The position numbers were made by a program, and so were the translations under genes. The notes beneath the pieces are model-generated. The model saw only the letters and a list, made by a program, of their open reading frames with translations. It did no database searches and was not told the origin of the DNA. Below are positions 19,226 to 28,284 of a stretch of 64,000 bases of DNA, in pieces. The DNA is taken from contig JACPOY010000019.1 of the NCBI GenBank assembly GCA_016191245.1, positions 62,001 to 126,000 on the forward strand. Direction: 5' to 3'. Position 1 is the first letter of the stretch, and each line of letters begins with the position of its first letter. The stretch is from Gammaproteobacteria bacterium. GTDB taxonomy: Bacteria > Pseudomonadota > Gammaproteobacteria > Berkiellales > Berkiellaceae.

Positions 19226-21458
19226 TCCCAATTGTGGAAAAACAACGCTGTTTAATGCTTTAACGGGAGCTCACCAACGGGTAGGTAATTGGTCAGGAGT
19301 GACTGTTGAAAGTAAATCAGGAACTTGCTGTGTTGATGGACAAAATATTGAAATCATCGATTTACCTGGTACTTACACGTTAACCTCGATAACCGAGGAT
19401 GGCCCACAAGATGAAACGCTTACCAGTGAGTTTTTAAAGACCAACCAATACAATGTTGTATTGAATGTGGTAGATGCAGTGAATGTAGAGCGTAATCTTT
19501 ACTTAACCTTACAGTTATTAGAACAAAATATCCCTGTTATCATCGCGTTGAATCGGATGGACTTGGCTGAGAAAGCAGGACATAAAATTTCACTCGCCAA
19601 TTTACAAGCACAATTAGGTTGTGTTTGTGTGCCATTAGTTGCAAGAAAAGGGATTGGTATTGAAGCGCTGAAGATGGCGCTATTAGAAAAGCCAGCCACT
19701 CATTCTTTTAAATTAGAATATCCTCAAGCACTAGAACAACAACTTTTGATATTAGAAGAAAAAATAGGTGCACCGCGTTATCAGCTATTACGTTGGCTAG
19801 AAGGCGAGACTTGCAAAAATAGTCAGCATGCAGAGCTTTTGATGGTAGCCACAAATGAAATAATTGCGCAAACAGGTCAAACACCTGATATTTTAATTGC
19901 AAGCTGTCGGTATCAATATATCGAAGCGTTGATGCTAAAGATTCGGCAAACATGCAAAATAGCACAAGTAAAAAAGCATACACAATCTCATTCTGCGGTT
20001 GATAGCATTGTTTGTCATCGTTACTTTGGTTTGCCCATTTTTTTAGCAGTCATGTATGCACTCTTTTTCTTTGCGATTAACATCGGCGGTACTTTTCAAG
20101 ATTTTTTTGAGTTAAGTTCGGATGCAATTTTTGTTGAAGGGCTTAGTGTAGGATTACATTATCTTCATGCTCCCTCGTGGTTGATGGCTTTATTGGTTTC
20201 TGGGGTTGGCAAAGGGATTAGTACCATTTTGACTTTCGTGCCTGTGATTGGAGCGATGTTCTTGGCATTGGCTTTTCTTGAAGATTGTGGCTACATGGCA
20301 CGAGCTGCTTTTGTGATGGACAGATTAATGCGCGCTATAGGTCTTCCCGGAAAATCTTTTGTGCCAATGATAGTAGGTTTTGGCTGTAATGTGCCCGCGA
20401 TAATGGGAATGCGAACATTGGATAATAAACGTGATCGCATATTATCAGTGATGATGAGCCCCTTTATGTCATGTGGAGCCAGACTTGCCATTTTTACTGT
20501 ATTTGTTGCGGCATTTTTTCCTGTGGGTGGTCCCAATATTGTCTTTTTGCTGTACATCATTGGCATCAGTATGGCCATTCTTACTGGATTATTGTTGAAA
20601 AAAACGCTTCTCAAAGGAGAAGTCGCGCCGCTTTTATTAGAAATGCCTCCTTATCAATGGCCGCATGGGGTTTCATTATGGTTTCATGCGTGGCATCGAT
20701 TACGCCGATTTATTGTTAATGCGGGTAAATTGATTTTGCCAGTGTGTGTTTGTATTGGTGTTTTAAATAGTATTAGCATTGAAGGTAGATGGTTAAGAAC
20801 TCCAGATAAATCTTCTCTTTTAGCAATGGTAGGGCAAACCATTGTTCCATTATTTGAGCCTCTTGGCATAGAAGAAGACAATTGGCCGGCAGCTGTGGGG
20901 CTTCTCACAGGGGTGTTGGCCAAAGAAGTGGTCATAGGGACTTTAAATTCACTGTACGCAGATAATGTGCAAGAGCAAGAATTAGAAGCATTTCATTTGC
21001 GGCAAAGATTAAAGCAAGCGCTTCTGACTATCCCGCACAATTTTGCTTCTTTGGCCACTGCTTGGTCTAATCCGGTAGCGGCTAATTCGCCTCAATCAGC
21101 GGTCAATCATCATGCTTATGGTGAAATGGTAAAACGATTTAATGGGCAAGCGAATGCTTTTGCTTATTTACTATTTGTCCTTTTATATTTTCCTTGTGTT
21201 TCAGCGACTGCCGCCATGGTGCGCGAAGTGCAAAAGGGGTGGACAATTTTTTCAGTCTGTTGGACAACCGGTCTTGCTTATGGGGTTGCTGTTGTTTATT
21301 ACCAATGTGCGACATTCGTTTTGCATCCTGTACAATCGAGTATGTGGGTAGCAATTTGCTGTAGTCTGGGGGCGATCACTATCTATGGGATCCGATATTA
21401 TGGTCAGCATTTCTTACCTAGAAGACTTCCCACGCCTATTATTTTAAAAGTGTCTTGA
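19194..21458 (+). CDS. feoB: Ferrous iron transporter FeoB
   Basis: A large inner-membrane Fe(II) transporter. The N-terminal G domain has G1 GNPNCGKTTLFNALTG, G3 DLPGTYTLTS and G4 NRMD; it is followed by two Gate domains with AFVMDRLMRAIGLPGKSFVP, GFGCNVPAIMGMRTL and MSPFMSCGARLAIF. FeoB proteins begin a few residues before the G1 strand, so ATG 19194 (MVYSMIALVGN) or 19206 is likelier than 19161; all overlap feoA in another frame. No feoC follows. Expression should be Fur-controlled with feoA. Confidence 0.95.
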   Translation: MVYSMIALVGNPNCGKTTLFNALTGAHQRVGNWSGVTVESKSGTCCVDGQNIEIIDLPGTYTLTSITEDGPQDETLTSEFLKTNQYNVVLNVVDAVNVERNLYLTLQLLEQNIPVIIALNRMDLAEKAGHKISLANLQAQLGCVCVPLVARKGIGIEALKMALLEKPATHSFKLEYPQALEQQLLILEEKIGAPRYQLLRWLEGETCKNSQHAELLMVATNEIIAQTGQTPDILIASCRYQYIEALMLKIRQTCKIAQVKKHTQSHSAVDSIVCHRYFGLPIFLAVMYALFFFAINIGGTFQDFFELSSDAIFVEGLSVGLHYLHAPSWLMALLVSGVGKGISTILTFVPVIGAMFLALAFLEDCGYMARAAFVMDRLMRAIGLPGKSFVPMIVGFGCNVPAIMGMRTLDNKRDRILSVMMSPFMSCGARLAIFTVFVAAFFPVGGPNIVFLLYIIGISMAILTGLLLKKTLLKGEVAPLLLEMPPYQWPHGVSLWFHAWHRLRRFIVNAGKLILPVCVCIGVLNSISIEGRWLRTPDKSSLLAMVGQTIVPLFEPLGIEEDNWPAAVGLLTGVLAKEVVIGTLNSLYADNVQEQELEAFHLRQRLKQALLTIPHNFASLATAWSNPVAANSPQSAVNHHAYGEMVKRFNGQANAFAYLLFVLLYFPCVSATAAMVREVQKGWTIFSVCWTTGLAYGVAVVYYQCATFVLHPVQSSMWVAICCSLGAITIYGIRYYGQHFLPRRLPTPIILKVS

Positions 21459-22291
21459 TGCGCATGTCAGCAGCATCATCCATCGTTATTTGTCCCATTT
21501 GCTCTTTATCATTGACTGAAAATAACAATTTTTATGCCTGCGTGAATAATCATCATTTTGATAAAGCACGACAAGGTTATGTCAATCTATTGGTAGTCAA
21601 TCAAAAGAAAACTGCCAATCCTGGTGACAATAAAGAAATGATTCAATCTCGTATGGCCTTTTTGAATAAGGGGTTTTATTCAAGTCTTGCAACAGCGCTG
21701 AATCAATTGATTCCAGAACAAGCGGTTCATATTCTAGATAGCGGTTGTGGTGAAGGCTATTATTTGCGTTCATTACGTGAAAATTTCCCACATCATCACT
21801 ACTATGGGGTAGATATTTCAAAAGAGGCTATTAAATTGGCAAGCGTCGCAAACAAGAATATTTCGTGGTTTGTGGGCAGTGTTGTTAGATTACCTTTTTT
21901 TGCGCAATCACTTGATGTCATTACAGCAATTTTTGCCCCCCATGATTTTAATGAATTTCATCGGATATTAGGTGAGCAGGGTAGGCTTATTATTTGTGCT
22001 CCAGAGCAAAATCACTTAATTGAATTAAGAAATATTTTGTTTGCTACCGTGACGTCAAAAGATCAAGACAAAATGTTGGATTTGGCGAATGAGCATTTTG
22101 AATTAGAGCGTACCATGCCTTTACAATATCAATGTAAATTAACAACCAAAGAAGATATTCGTCATTTGTTGACGATGACGCCTTTTTATTTTAAATCTTC
22201 AAAAGAGCAGCAAGAAAATCTATTTTTATTAGAAGAGCTTGATATAACCATCGATGTAAAATTTTGGGTTTTTAGAAAGAATAAAATGTAA
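21458..22291 (+). CDS. rlmA: 23S rRNA (guanine-N1)-methyltransferase RlmA-like
   Basis: The N-terminal zinc site CPICSLSL...CVNNHHFD is followed by ARQGYVNLL, then an SAM-dependent methyltransferase fold with LDSGCGEGYYL and FAPHDFNEFHRIL. This is the RlmA/TlrB arrangement, which methylates G745 or G748 of 23S rRNA. The start at 21458 overlaps the feoB stop; ATG 21464 is an alternative. Confidence 0.85.
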   Translation: MRMSAASSIVICPICSLSLTENNNFYACVNNHHFDKARQGYVNLLVVNQKKTANPGDNKEMIQSRMAFLNKGFYSSLATALNQLIPEQAVHILDSGCGEGYYLRSLRENFPHHHYYGVDISKEAIKLASVANKNISWFVGSVVRLPFFAQSLDVITAIFAPHDFNEFHRILGEQGRLIICAPEQNHLIELRNILFATVTSKDQDKMLDLANEHFELERTMPLQYQCKLTTKEDIRHLLTMTPFYFKSSKEQQENLFLLEELDITIDVKFWVFRKNKM

Positions 22292-22310
22292 AGTATCGAG
22301 GAGCATTGTT

Positions 22311-23090
22311 ATGTATTTTCGATTTTATCTTCTCAATGACGAATCAAACCCTACTATTGCTCGTTTTGTGAATGCACTCGTAAAGTCAGCTCAGCTCAAC
22401 GTAAAAGAATTAAATAATTTTTTATTATCATGCTTTGATAGAAATATTGATCTTGATTTTATCGAATTATCATTGGAAATGTTAAAACATTATGTTCAAA
22501 GCTTAACTACCCAACTTGAGAAAATTCATCAAGCTAGAACAACTGCCAATGCTTTTATCGAGTTATCACAAGATGAGGCAATGGAAGATGAAGCGTTGCG
22601 TGAAAAGTTAATTGAGATCCAAGCCAGGACATTTGCTTTAATTAAAAAAACAGATGAAATAAATGTGACAGTGCTTGTGATTAATGAGTTAATTCAGAAA
22701 ATTGAAGCAAAACGTGAAGTCAGAAAATCTAGCAATTCAAATATCATTACAAATAAGTATTTTGATCTTTCGTATGAGGAATATCTTTTCTATGAAAGAT
22801 ATAAAGGGAGGAGTATTGATTTTCATCACTTTTTCGGGGCTTTCATAGCCCAAGGGCAAAATCATTTAAAGCCTCCTAAAGAAAGACTTGAAAGTTTGCT
22901 TAAATATCAATATGAAGATCCGCAATGTGACGATGTATTTGTTGTTCTTGTAGATGATGAAAGCCCTGCATTTTTGCCACAATTTCAGAGTCTCAGTGTA
23001 GAGCCACAAGGAACGAGTGTTTCAACTTCATCTTGCAGTACAATGCAAGAAGTAATCCCTAGTCTGGCTAGCCGAACAACGCATAGGTAA
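22311..23090 (+). CDS. Hypothetical protein, coiled-coil, possible effector
   Basis: A 259-residue protein that I do not recognise. It is mostly helical, with a charged coiled-coil-like region at about residues 45-140 (LEMLKHYVQSLTTQLEKIHQ), an aromatic patch YFDLSYEEYLFYERYKGR, and a Ser/Thr-rich C-terminal tail. It has no signal peptide or membrane segment and a good ribosome-binding site (gagga, 22297-22301). Its composition and soluble helical character resemble Legionellales effectors, but nothing proves this. Confidence 0.55.
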   Translation: MYFRFYLLNDESNPTIARFVNALVKSAQLNVKELNNFLLSCFDRNIDLDFIELSLEMLKHYVQSLTTQLEKIHQARTTANAFIELSQDEAMEDEALREKLIEIQARTFALIKKTDEINVTVLVINELIQKIEAKREVRKSSNSNIITNKYFDLSYEEYLFYERYKGRSIDFHHFFGAFIAQGQNHLKPPKERLESLLKYQYEDPQCDDVFVVLVDDESPAFLPQFQSLSVEPQGTSVSTSSCSTMQEVIPSLASRTTHR

Positions 23091-23092
23091 AA

Positions 23093-23127
23093 AAAAGGGG
23101 CCAGAGGCCAGGCCAGAGGCCCCTTTT
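23093..23127. terminator. Bidirectional intrinsic terminator
   Basis: The perfect stem aaaaggggcc / ggcccctttt (23093-23102 with 23118-23127) encloses a 15-base loop between two converging genes. A/T runs on both sides let it work in both directions. Confidence 0.85.
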
Positions 23128-23145
23128 ATACGCAAAGTTAATTGC

Positions 23146-23622
23146 TTATGCAGCCATTTCTTTGAGTTGTTTCAATGCACGAATCTTAACACGACGGCTA
23201 GCAGGTTTAGCTTTGAACATCATGGTTTCGCCGGTGAAGGGGTTAACGCCTTGACGAGCTTTGGTAGCAGGTTTTTTGATCACGAGGATTTTGAACATGC
23301 CGGGCCATGAAAACATTTCTGGACCTGATTTTTGCAAATGAGCGTCAATGATATGAGCAACAGCTTCCATCATTGCAGAAACGTCTTTTCTAGCAACGCC
23401 TGTGCGTTCAGAAATTTCAGATACGAATTGTGATTTGCTGAAAGGTTTACGACCTACTGAAACGGGTCCCTTTTTAGTAGCAGCAGCAGCGGGCTTAGCA
23501 GCACGTTTAGCTGTTGTAGCACGCTTTACTGCACGCTTAGCCGCTTTTGGGGCAGCCTTACGAGCAATTTTCTTGGTAGCTTTCCGTTTTGTCTTGCTTG
23601 CTGATTTCTTTTTCGCAGCCAT
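23146..23622 (-). CDS. Histone H1-like tail fused to HU/IHF-like DNA-binding domain
   Basis: A protein of about 158 residues starting at ATG 23622 (MAAKKKSASKTKRK), with ggag upstream. The first 50 or so residues are Lys/Ala/Arg-rich with KKxAxK repeats, as in histone H1 and bacterial H1-like proteins. Residues from KPFSKSQFVSEISERTG to the end form a divergent HU/IHF-type domain (VNPFTGETMMFKAKPASRRVKIRALK). It should compact DNA; a basic tail of this kind is typical of nucleoid proteins in host-associated bacteria with condensed forms. It is a single gene with its own promoter region. Confidence 0.85.
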   Translation of the reverse strand: MAAKKKSASKTKRKATKKIARKAAPKAAKRAVKRATTAKRAAKPAAAATKKGPVSVGRKPFSKSQFVSEISERTGVARKDVSAMMEAVAHIIDAHLQKSGPEMFSWPGMFKILVIKKPATKARQGVNPFTGETMMFKAKPASRRVKIRALKQLKEMAA

Positions 23623-23760
23623 TATAAGTACTCTCCTTAGTGACACACTTGCAAGAAGGGTCGGCTTTTATACCAGGCCCTTACGTTTTTAAAAAATTGC
23701 TTTAAGCATTTTAACGCTATAAAGATAGCATACTTTATAGCAAATGGTAGCGTTATCTTA

Positions 23761-25035
23761 TTAAAAACCTAATGCTTTTGCCAACAATGTTACTGGATGC
23801 CCAACTTTGATAGTAGGGTTGGTATTTTTTAATTCTTTAGCAAGATGCAATGCACAACCAATATTCGTTGTTGCTATAAAGTTAACTTCTTTACCATTAA
23901 GCTCTTTTAATAGTTGATCTGCCAAAGGCTTAGCTAATTGTGGATGGTCCAACATATAAGTCCCTGCGGCGCCACAACAGTGCGTTGATGTAAAAGAGTT
24001 TACTGATAATTGCGGAATACGAGCTAATAGTTGAGCAGGCTCTGCGGCGGTTTTTAAGACATTACGTCTTGTGCAAGGCGTATGTAAAAAAACTTTCTCT
24101 GGCAAAGGTTTAACGATAAGTGTCGTAGGCCAATCCTGCTTTTGAATAAAAGTGATGATATCAATCACTTTTGTAGAAAACTTTTGTAATGATTCATCAA
24201 TTGAATCAGAATGCGAACTAAAATGGTAATTATATTCTTGGAGAACAGCACTACATCCGGTGGCAGTAGTAATAATGTAATCAACTTCCGCTTGTTCGGC
24301 CTCAAATGCGTCACAATTTTGCTTAGCTAATCGAAATGCTTCTTGGAGGTCGCCGGCATGGGAAGCAATAGCACCGCAACAGGTTTGTTGCTTTGGAACA
24401 TGTACTTCTATTCCAAAATGTCGCAGTACATATATAGAGGCTTCTAACGTTTCTTGGTCACACATTGAAGTAATGCAGCCAGTAAACAATTTGACTCGCC
24501 CTTTTTTGGGGCCAATGGGTTCATAAATAGTCTGAAATTCAATTGGCTTAGCAACAGCAGGCAAAAGGACATCCAATTCACCTAGACCAAAGAGCGATGG
24601 GAGCTTTAATAACTGTGCTAAACGTCTTAAGCCTGTTATCTGAAGTAGCCATAATATCCGATGCAGAAATCGTTGGTAATTTGGTTTGGTCACAATCCAG
24701 CTTAAGAAACGTGTTGTTTGAGAAGGCGCTGTGAGCTTTCCTTGAGCGGGTAGTTCTTGAATTAATGCACGCCCTAGTGTTAGTAACTGGCCATATTCAA
24801 CATGTGCTGGGCAAACTCTTTCACAAGCGCGACATCCAAGGCATTGATCGAGATGATTTTGAACTTTCTCTGTCAGGGGTAATTTTTCTTGGGCCAGTGC
24901 TTGGAATAAAGCGATACGTCCTCGGGGGGATTCGTTTTCATCTTTAGTCAGTTCATAAGTAGGACAGTGAGGTAAGCAAAGTGCGCATTTCACACATTGA
25001 CTAGCTAGTTTGTCGACGACGGTATTTTGAGTCAC
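23761..25035 (-). CDS. glcF: Glycolate oxidase iron-sulfur subunit GlcF
   Basis: A 424-residue iron-sulfur protein. The first [4Fe-4S] site uses Cys14, 17, 20 and 24; the second uses Cys65, 68, 71 and 75 in CLGCRACERVCP. Two CCG domains follow (KLFTGCITSM...QQTCCGA and HTPCTRR...STHCCGAAG). It passes electrons from glycolate, or a related 2-hydroxyacid, oxidised by GlcD/GlcE. Those partners are not adjacent; a GlcD-like flavoprotein is at 40904-42286. Confidence 0.9.
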   Translation of the reverse strand: MTQNTVVDKLASQCVKCALCLPHCPTYELTKDENESPRGRIALFQALAQEKLPLTEKVQNHLDQCLGCRACERVCPAHVEYGQLLTLGRALIQELPAQGKLTAPSQTTRFLSWIVTKPNYQRFLHRILWLLQITGLRRLAQLLKLPSLFGLGELDVLLPAVAKPIEFQTIYEPIGPKKGRVKLFTGCITSMCDQETLEASIYVLRHFGIEVHVPKQQTCCGAIASHAGDLQEAFRLAKQNCDAFEAEQAEVDYIITTATGCSAVLQEYNYHFSSHSDSIDESLQKFSTKVIDIITFIQKQDWPTTLIVKPLPEKVFLHTPCTRRNVLKTAAEPAQLLARIPQLSVNSFTSTHCCGAAGTYMLDHPQLAKPLADQLLKELNGKEVNFIATTNIGCALHLAKELKNTNPTIKVGHPVTLLAKALGF

Positions 25036-25105
25036 GCGCTTTAACCCATTGCCATTTAACAGTACCTAACTCATGATATCTTACTTTATTTGAAGGTGGT
25101 TAGTT

Positions 25106-25444
25106 GTGCCTTATTATCAACATCAACTTTTCTTTTGTATCAATCGCCGAAGTGCTGGTAAGCGTTGTTGTGCAGAGGGAAATGCTGAAGCGTTGCGAGA
25201 TTACGCAAAGCAAAAGCTAAAAAAATTGGGACTGCATTCTGCGGGCTTCAGTCGGGCTAACACTAGCAGTTGTTTAGGGCGTTGTGACGAAGGTCCGGTG
25301 TTAGTTATCTATCCAGAAGGGGTGTGGTATCATTACCACAGTACCCACGATATTGATGAGATTATTGAGCAGCATATCCAACAGGGTAAAATAGTTGAGC
25401 GACTTTTGTTACCCGCTTCTCCACCGGAAGAGTCTGAAATTTAA
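25106..25444 (+). CDS. Thioredoxin-like [2Fe-2S] ferredoxin
   Basis: A 112-residue protein starting at GTG. The cysteine pattern is FFCINRR...KRCC...SSCLGRCDEGPVLVIYPEGVWY, as in the thioredoxin-fold (2Fe-2S) ferredoxins of the COG3411 group. The redox partner is unknown. A hairpin (25449-25471) follows the stop. Confidence 0.8.
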   Translation: MPYYQHQLFFCINRRSAGKRCCAEGNAEALRDYAKQKLKKLGLHSAGFSRANTSSCLGRCDEGPVLVIYPEGVWYHYHSTHDIDEIIEQHIQQGKIVERLLLPASPPEESEI

Positions 25445-25448
25445 TGAA

Positions 25449-25471
25449 TTTTACCCTTCGAGGGGGTAAAA
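25449..25471 (+). terminator. Hairpin after ferredoxin gene
   Basis: ttttaccc (25449-25456) and gggtaaaa (25464-25471) form an 8-bp stem directly after the stop codon. There is no clean T run, so it is a probable rather than certain terminator. Confidence 0.5.
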
Positions 25472-25516
25472 GAGATCTTTATTTAGACACTTTGATACGA
25501 AATACGTGAAGATCCA

Positions 25517-25545
25517 TTGTCAGTAGGTGGTGGGTTTTGTATAAT
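25517..25545 (+). promoter_or_regulatory. Sigma-70 promoter for rplM-rpsI
   Basis: The -35 TTGTCA (25517-25522) and the perfect -10 TATAAT (25540-25545) are separated by exactly 17 bases. Transcription would begin about 40 bases before the rplM ATG. Confidence 0.82.
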
Positions 25546-25591
25546 TCGCCAACTTTCAGAGTCGAATTTCCTTTTGGAGAGTTTTTATCGT

Positions 25592-26023
25592 ATGAAGACC
25601 TATGTCGCGAAACCACAAGATATTAAACGCGATTGGTTTGTGGTGGATGCTAAAACGTTGACGATTGGCCGTCTTGCTTCACGCGTAGCCTCAATTTTGC
25701 GTGGAAAGCATAAAACCACTTTTACTCCTCATGAAGACACAGGGGATGTGGTTGTTATCATTAACGCCGAACAAGTGTTGTCTACGGGCAAAAAAGAAAA
25801 AACCAAGGTGTACCATCATCATACAGGGCATATTGGTGGAATTAAGTCTGTCACCTTAGAAAAATTGCGTAGTACTCATCCAGAGCGTATCATTCAGTTG
25901 GCGGTCAAAAGGATGCTTCCTAAAGGACCTTTGGGTAGAAAAATGTTCAAGAAGTTGTGGGTTTATAAAGGGGCTGAACATCCTCATCAAGCACAACAAC
26001 CAAAAGAATTAACTCTTACTTAA
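25592..26023 (+). CDS. rplM: 50S ribosomal protein L13
   Basis: A 143-residue L13 starting at ATG 25592 ([20 protein letters not shown]), with ggag upstream. The longer frame from 25517 would begin inside the promoter. Family motifs [10 protein letters not shown] and [19 protein letters not shown] are present. It forms the standard rplM-rpsI operon. Confidence 0.97.
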   Translation: MKTYVAKPQDIKRDWFVVDAKTLTIGRLASRVASILRGKHKTTFTPHEDTGDVVVIINAEQVLSTGKKEKTKVYHHHTGHIGGIKSVTLEKLRSTHPERIIQLAVKRMLPKGPLGRKMFKKLWVYKGAEHPHQAQQPKELTLT

Positions 26024-26044
26024 TTATTAACTGATGGTAAAAGC

Positions 26045-26491
26045 ATGACAACAGCACAATATTATGGAACAGGCCGGCGTAAAACATGCCGTGCACGCGT
26101 GTACATGAAACGGGGATCAGGAAAGATCACCATTAATGAGAGCACAATTGAAGAATATTTTGGCGGCCGAAAAGCTGCTCACATGATCGTAAGACAACCT
26201 TTAGTGCTATTAGGCATGGAAGGTAAGTTTGATATCATTGTGAATGTAGCCGGCAGTGGTCCGATGGGACAAGCTGGTGCAATTCGTCATGGTATCACCC
26301 GTGCTTTATTGCAATATGATGAAGAAGGTGTTGTTGCAACAGAAAGCGATGATGGAGAAGGTTCAGGCGCGCAATCTTATCGCCGCATTCTTCGTAAAGC
26401 GGGCTATGTGACACGCGATTCACGTGAAGTTGAGCGTAAAAAGGTTGGTCACCGAAAAGCGCGTAAAGTGGAACAATATTCGAAACGATAA
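26045..26491 (+). CDS. rpsI: 30S ribosomal protein S9 with acidic insert
   Basis: An S9 of 148 residues instead of the usual 130. The beginning ([20 protein letters not shown]) and the end ([32 protein letters not shown]) are normal, including the C-terminal SKR that contacts P-site tRNA. Between QYDEE and LRKAG there are 17 extra residues (about 94-113) rich in Asp, Glu, Gly and Ser. It is in frame and followed by a terminator, so the gene is probably functional. Confidence 0.96.
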   Translation: MTTAQYYGTGRRKTCRARVYMKRGSGKITINESTIEEYFGGRKAAHMIVRQPLVLLGMEGKFDIIVNVAGSGPMGQAGAIRHGITRALLQYDEEGVVATESDDGEGSGAQSYRRILRKAGYVTRDSREVERKKVGHRKARKVEQYSKR

Positions 26492-26503
26492 TTGTTTATC
26501 ACC

Positions 26504-26534
26504 AAAAAAGGCGACCCAGGTCGCCTTTTTTTTT
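26504..26534 (+). terminator. Intrinsic terminator after rpsI
   Basis: The stem aaaaaaggcgacc / ggtcgcctttttt has a 2-base central loop region and a run of nine or more T. It is a strong Rho-independent terminator for rplM-rpsI. Confidence 0.93.
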
Positions 26535-26559
26535 GCTATTAAGAAATGAGTACTGAAAA

Positions 26560-28242
26560 ATGATTAATTTAGTTGAACTTTCAATGCATTATGGATCAAA
26601 GCTGCTCTTTGACGAAGTGAATTTATTATTATTGCCAAGTAAACGTTATGCCATCGTCGGATCCAATGGATCGGGTAAAAGTACGTTGCTGCGATTAATG
26701 ATGATGGAAGAAACAGCTAGCCTTGGTGAAATTACAACACCAAAAGGCATGCATATTGGTTGGGTAAACCAAGATCATTTTCGTTATGAAAATTCTAGAG
26801 TTTTAGATGTGGTGATCCAAGGTAAAGCCCAATTGTGGGATGCACTACAAGAAAAAGAAGTATTGCTAGAGCAAGAGTGGACAGAAAAAAGTTCGCAACG
26901 TTTTGTTCAGTTAGAAGAACTTATTGCTCATCACGATGGTTATATGGCCGAAGGCCAAGCCCATACTTTATTAAATGGATTGGGTGTGCCGCTTGAAAAT
27001 CATGAAAAACCACTTTCGTTATTATCTGGTGGTTTTAAAATGCGAGTGCTATTAGCACAAGCATTATTTAGTAATCCTGATATTTTACTTTTAGATGAAC
27101 CGACCAACCACTTAGACTTAGTTACTATTTGTTGGTTGGAGCAATATTTAATTAATAATTTCAAAGGACTGTTGGTCTTTGTTTCTCACGATATTAAATT
27201 CTTAAATAATGTCGCGACCAGTATTTTAGATATTGATTATGGTGAAATACGAGAATATCCAGGTAATTACAATAGTTTTTTAATCAATAAAAAAATCATT
27301 ATGGATCAGAAACTTCAGGAAAAGAAAAACCTTGAAGATAAGATTGCTAATTTGCAAAAATTTGTGGATAGATTTAAAGCAAAAGCATCCAAAGCAACTC
27401 AAGCTCGTTCCAGAGTAAAAATGATTGATAAAATTGAATTACCTGATATTAAAAATTCATCACGAATATCGCCTACGTTTGAGTTTCATTGTAAGCGACC
27501 ATCAGGTAAGCAAGTCTTGGCAGTTTCTCATATTTCAAAATCATTTGGTGATAAACAAGTATTGAATGATGTGAATGTTGAAATTAAACGTGGTGAAAAA
27601 GTTGCTATTATTGGTCCCAATGGTATCGGGAAATCAACTTTTTTAAAAATCATCTTGGGTCTTTTAGAGCAAGACAATGGTACGGTAGAGTGGGGATATG
27701 AGGCTCAAACAGCGTATTTTGCTCAAGATCACCACGAGATGCTTAAAGAAAATGTAAGCGTCTTACAGTGGCTAGAGCATGAAGCGTCATTTGAAACCAG
27801 CGTCAAAGTTCGTCACATGCTGGGGCAAGTACTGTTTATGAAAGATGAGGTTGAAAAAAGTGTATTACAAATCAGTGGGGGTGAAGCAGGACGTCTTTTA
27901 TTAGCAAATATTATGCTGATGAAACCCAATGTTCTCATTATGGACGAACCCACTAACCATTTAGATATTGAAACGATTGAAGCGCTAGCTGATGCGTTGA
28001 AAGCATATCAAGGGACGCTCTTATTAGTAAGCCATGATAGGCATTTTGTGAATCAAGTGGCAACCAGAGTAATAGCCATTACAAAAAAAGGGATCAAAGA
28101 TTTCAAAGGTAGCTATGAAGAATATTTAAAATACTATCAGTCAGATTATTTAAGTTTGGACTTTTTATCAGGCAAAGATAAGAATGAAAAACAAGATAAA
28201 AAAGATAATAAAAGCAAACAGGATAAAAAAGGGAAGAAATAA
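26560..28242 (+). CDS. ybiT: ABC-F ATPase, YbiT-like
   Basis: A 560-residue soluble protein with two ABC domains. The first has Walker A GSNGSGKST, LLSGGFKMRVLLAQALF and LLLDEPTNHLD; the second has GPNGIGKST, QISGGEAGRLLLANIM and IMDEPTNHLD; a linker of about 80 residues joins them. DIDYGEIREYPGNYNSF and the overall match point to YbiT among the ABC-F paralogues. ABC-F proteins act on the ribosome E site. The C-terminal end has an added Lys-rich tail (KNEKQDKKDNKSKQ). Confidence 0.9.
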   Translation: MINLVELSMHYGSKLLFDEVNLLLLPSKRYAIVGSNGSGKSTLLRLMMMEETASLGEITTPKGMHIGWVNQDHFRYENSRVLDVVIQGKAQLWDALQEKEVLLEQEWTEKSSQRFVQLEELIAHHDGYMAEGQAHTLLNGLGVPLENHEKPLSLLSGGFKMRVLLAQALFSNPDILLLDEPTNHLDLVTICWLEQYLINNFKGLLVFVSHDIKFLNNVATSILDIDYGEIREYPGNYNSFLINKKIIMDQKLQEKKNLEDKIANLQKFVDRFKAKASKATQARSRVKMIDKIELPDIKNSSRISPTFEFHCKRPSGKQVLAVSHISKSFGDKQVLNDVNVEIKRGEKVAIIGPNGIGKSTFLKIILGLLEQDNGTVEWGYEAQTAYFAQDHHEMLKENVSVLQWLEHEASFETSVKVRHMLGQVLFMKDEVEKSVLQISGGEAGRLLLANIMLMKPNVLIMDEPTNHLDIETIEALADALKAYQGTLLLVSHDRHFVNQVATRVIAITKKGIKDFKGSYEEYLKYYQSDYLSLDFLSGKDKNEKQDKKDNKSKQDKKGKK

Positions 28243-28254
28243 TAAATACCCACA

Positions 28255-28273
28255 GTTGGGGGATCCCCCCAAC
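28255..28273. terminator. Hairpin between convergent genes
   Basis: gttgggg / ccccaac (28255-28273) forms a short GC-rich stem between the stops of ybiT and the F-box gene. It lacks a clear T run, so terminator function is tentative. Confidence 0.45.
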
Positions 28274-28284
28274 GGCTAAATTTA

